DNA from: Micavibrio aeruginosavorus_D
GTDB taxonomy: Bacteria > Pseudomonadota > Alphaproteobacteria > Micavibrionales > Micavibrionaceae
Direction: 5' to 3'
Assembly: GCF_051245535.1 (NCBI RefSeq)
Contig: NZ_CP195303.1
Location: forward strand, 1,364,001-1,428,000
DNA length: 64,000 bases
Shown here one piece after another: positions 63,121 to 64,000 of this stretch. A model generated the notes under the pieces. That model did not search any database. It worked only from the letters and a program-made list of their open reading frames with translations, and was not told the DNA's origin. The translations under genes were made by a program, and so were the position numbers. Numbering within the stretch: the first letter of the stretch is position 1; every line of letters begins with the position of its first letter.

Positions 63121-63627
63121 TCAGGCGTTGGTCGTCGGCTTCTGCCCCGGAACAACAGGCTCACTCTGTTCACACATCACGGTAATGGCCACGTCGCCGA
63201 CACCCTGATGATCCATATCCAGCGCCTTTGCGGCGGCCAGGGACAGATCGATAACGCGTTTGCCAATATACGGGCCACGGTCATTGATGCGAACGATAAC
63301 GGTTTCACCATTATCCTTGTTGGTCACCTTTACCATTGTATCCATCGGCAAAGTGCGATGGGCGGCGGTCAACTCGTTCATGTTGTAAATTTCGCCGCTG
63401 GATGTTTTACGGCCATGGAACCCAGGACCATACCAAGATGCAACACCGTTCTGTGCGGTACCAACCTGAATTTCAGGACGGCAGAAGCCAGGGGCGTTTT
63501 CGGATTTCTGGGCCAGAACGTCACCGGCGGCCAGCATACCCAGCATCAGAAAACAAATCGGCAAAACGATTGCAAAACGTTTTTGTGTGCAGATTGTTTT
63601 CACAGTTTCTAACAGTCGATAAATCAT
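63121..63627 (-). CDS. rlpA: RlpA-like double-psi beta-barrel protein
   Basis: A 168-residue protein with a signal peptide ending V-L-A-Q. The RlpA domain is clear: G-V-A-S-W-Y-G-P-G-F-H-G-R-K-T-S-S-G-E, then T-A-A-H-R-T-L-P, and I-N-D-R-G-P-Y and R-V-I-D-L-S. RlpA proteins cleave or bind denuded glycan strands at the septum. Short and without a SPOR domain. It lies just upstream of the phage module, so it may be host or phage cargo. Confidence 0.9.
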   Translation of the reverse strand: MIYRLLETVKTICTQKRFAIVLPICFLMLGMLAAGDVLAQKSENAPGFCRPEIQVGTAQNGVASWYGPGFHGRKTSSGEIYNMNELTAAHRTLPMDTMVKVTNKDNGETVIVRINDRGPYIGKRVIDLSLAAAKALDMDHQGVGDVAITVMCEQSEPVVPGQKPTTNA

Positions 63628-63793
63628 TACTCCGTGCTCGCTGTTGTTAACGATGGCGGTGTTATAGATGATTTATCTCAAATGCCGCAAGTTAACCCGT
63701 CAAAAGCATGGTATTCCAAAGCGTTAGCATGCTTCGAAAAGTGTTAATTTCCGGGCCTTTTTGAATATTAACCCCCTATCCCCACCCAAAGGG

Positions 63794-64000
63794 TTACAAC
63801 AACATTGTGTCCAGTTTTTGCCGTTCTTGCAGTTGTGTGCGCTGTAAAACGTTGATGCGATTGCGGTCGGCAATATCCAGATCAATCGCCTGATTGCGCA
63901 GCCCATCAAGCTTCTCACGCGTCTGTCGTTCCTGATCACTCTCTTCAAACATGCCGAGAAGAACCGCTTCGCCGGACCCATCCATCGCGGACAATCCCGA
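63794..64000 (-). CDS. C-terminal end of a gene running off the window edge
   Basis: An open frame on the minus strand that continues past the right edge. At least 66 residues, charged and helical, ending D-T-M-L-L. An in-frame TTG at 63994 is not needed as start. It may be a phage internal or structural protein, but this cannot be settled. Confidence 0.4.
   Translation of the reverse strand, partial: SGLSAMDGSGEAVLLGMFEESDQERQTREKLDGLRNQAIDLDIADRNRINVLQRTQLQERQKLDTMLL

Overview
The window reads as a chromosomal segment of an alphaproteobacterium of middling GC content (high fifties by eye, not computed). The best internal evidence is a histidine phosphotransferase resembling ChpT beside a CheY-like regulator and CheR, CtrA-type boxes (TTAA-N7-TTAA), an alphaproteobacterial-style ccm cytochrome c maturation operon, a 3TM holin of the gene-transfer-agent type, and composite palindromes built on GTCATTCCCG. 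The many lineage-specific proteins and the gene styles remind me of Micavibrio-like (predatory) alphaproteobacteria. That placement is inference only; no rRNA or tRNA is present to confirm it.

Layout. 1-8.4 kb: two paralogous GNAT-like genes, an M20 amidohydrolase, a GNAT acetyltransferase, an orphan duplicated peptide-type ABC ATPase, a lipase-like hydrolase, ribosomal protein S21 (TTG start) and small secreted proteins. 8.4-16.1 kb: aminopeptidase P, a J-domain membrane protein, galU and a phosphohexomutase (sugar-nucleotide supply), then chpT, a receiver protein and cheR. 16.3-20.3 kb: an uncharacterised cluster of six genes (membrane-active glycine-rich proteins alternating with two small paralogous proteins). 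20.3-36.2 kb: an I78 protease inhibitor, a cupin-like protein, an HExxH protein, lepA, ohr, murQ, a lipoprotein, a SIMPL protein, a 5'-nucleotidase, a thymidylate-synthase-family enzyme with an Asn-to-Asp specificity change, and several unknowns. 36.2-45.9 kb: aconitase, then ccmABCDEFGHI. 45.8-52.1 kb: two tandem HExxH proteins, yggT-folD, then three tandem HExxH paralogues. 52.1-57.3 kb: nhaA-icd (overlapping), deoA and an EamA transporter. 57.8 kb to the right edge: a minus-strand module with the gene order of the right arm of a T7-like podovirus (tail fibre, small and large terminase, membrane coiled-coil protein, SleB endolysin, holin), with an RlpA-like protein and a truncated gene upstream of it.

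How the parts fit. The ccm operon attaches haem to c-type cytochromes in the periplasm. Aconitase and isocitrate dehydrogenase serve the TCA cycle. ChpT, the receiver and CheR point to a CtrA-controlled motile cell cycle; a CtrA-type box lies between chpT and the receiver gene, and another lies upstream of acnA. Six proteins with HExxH zinc-protease motifs fall within about 31 kb, three of them as a tandem array. This family, the 16.3-20.3 kb membrane-protein cluster and the Asp-variant thymidylate-synthase homologue are the most interesting contents. No tRNA, rRNA, CRISPR array, insertion sequence or replication origin was recognised.
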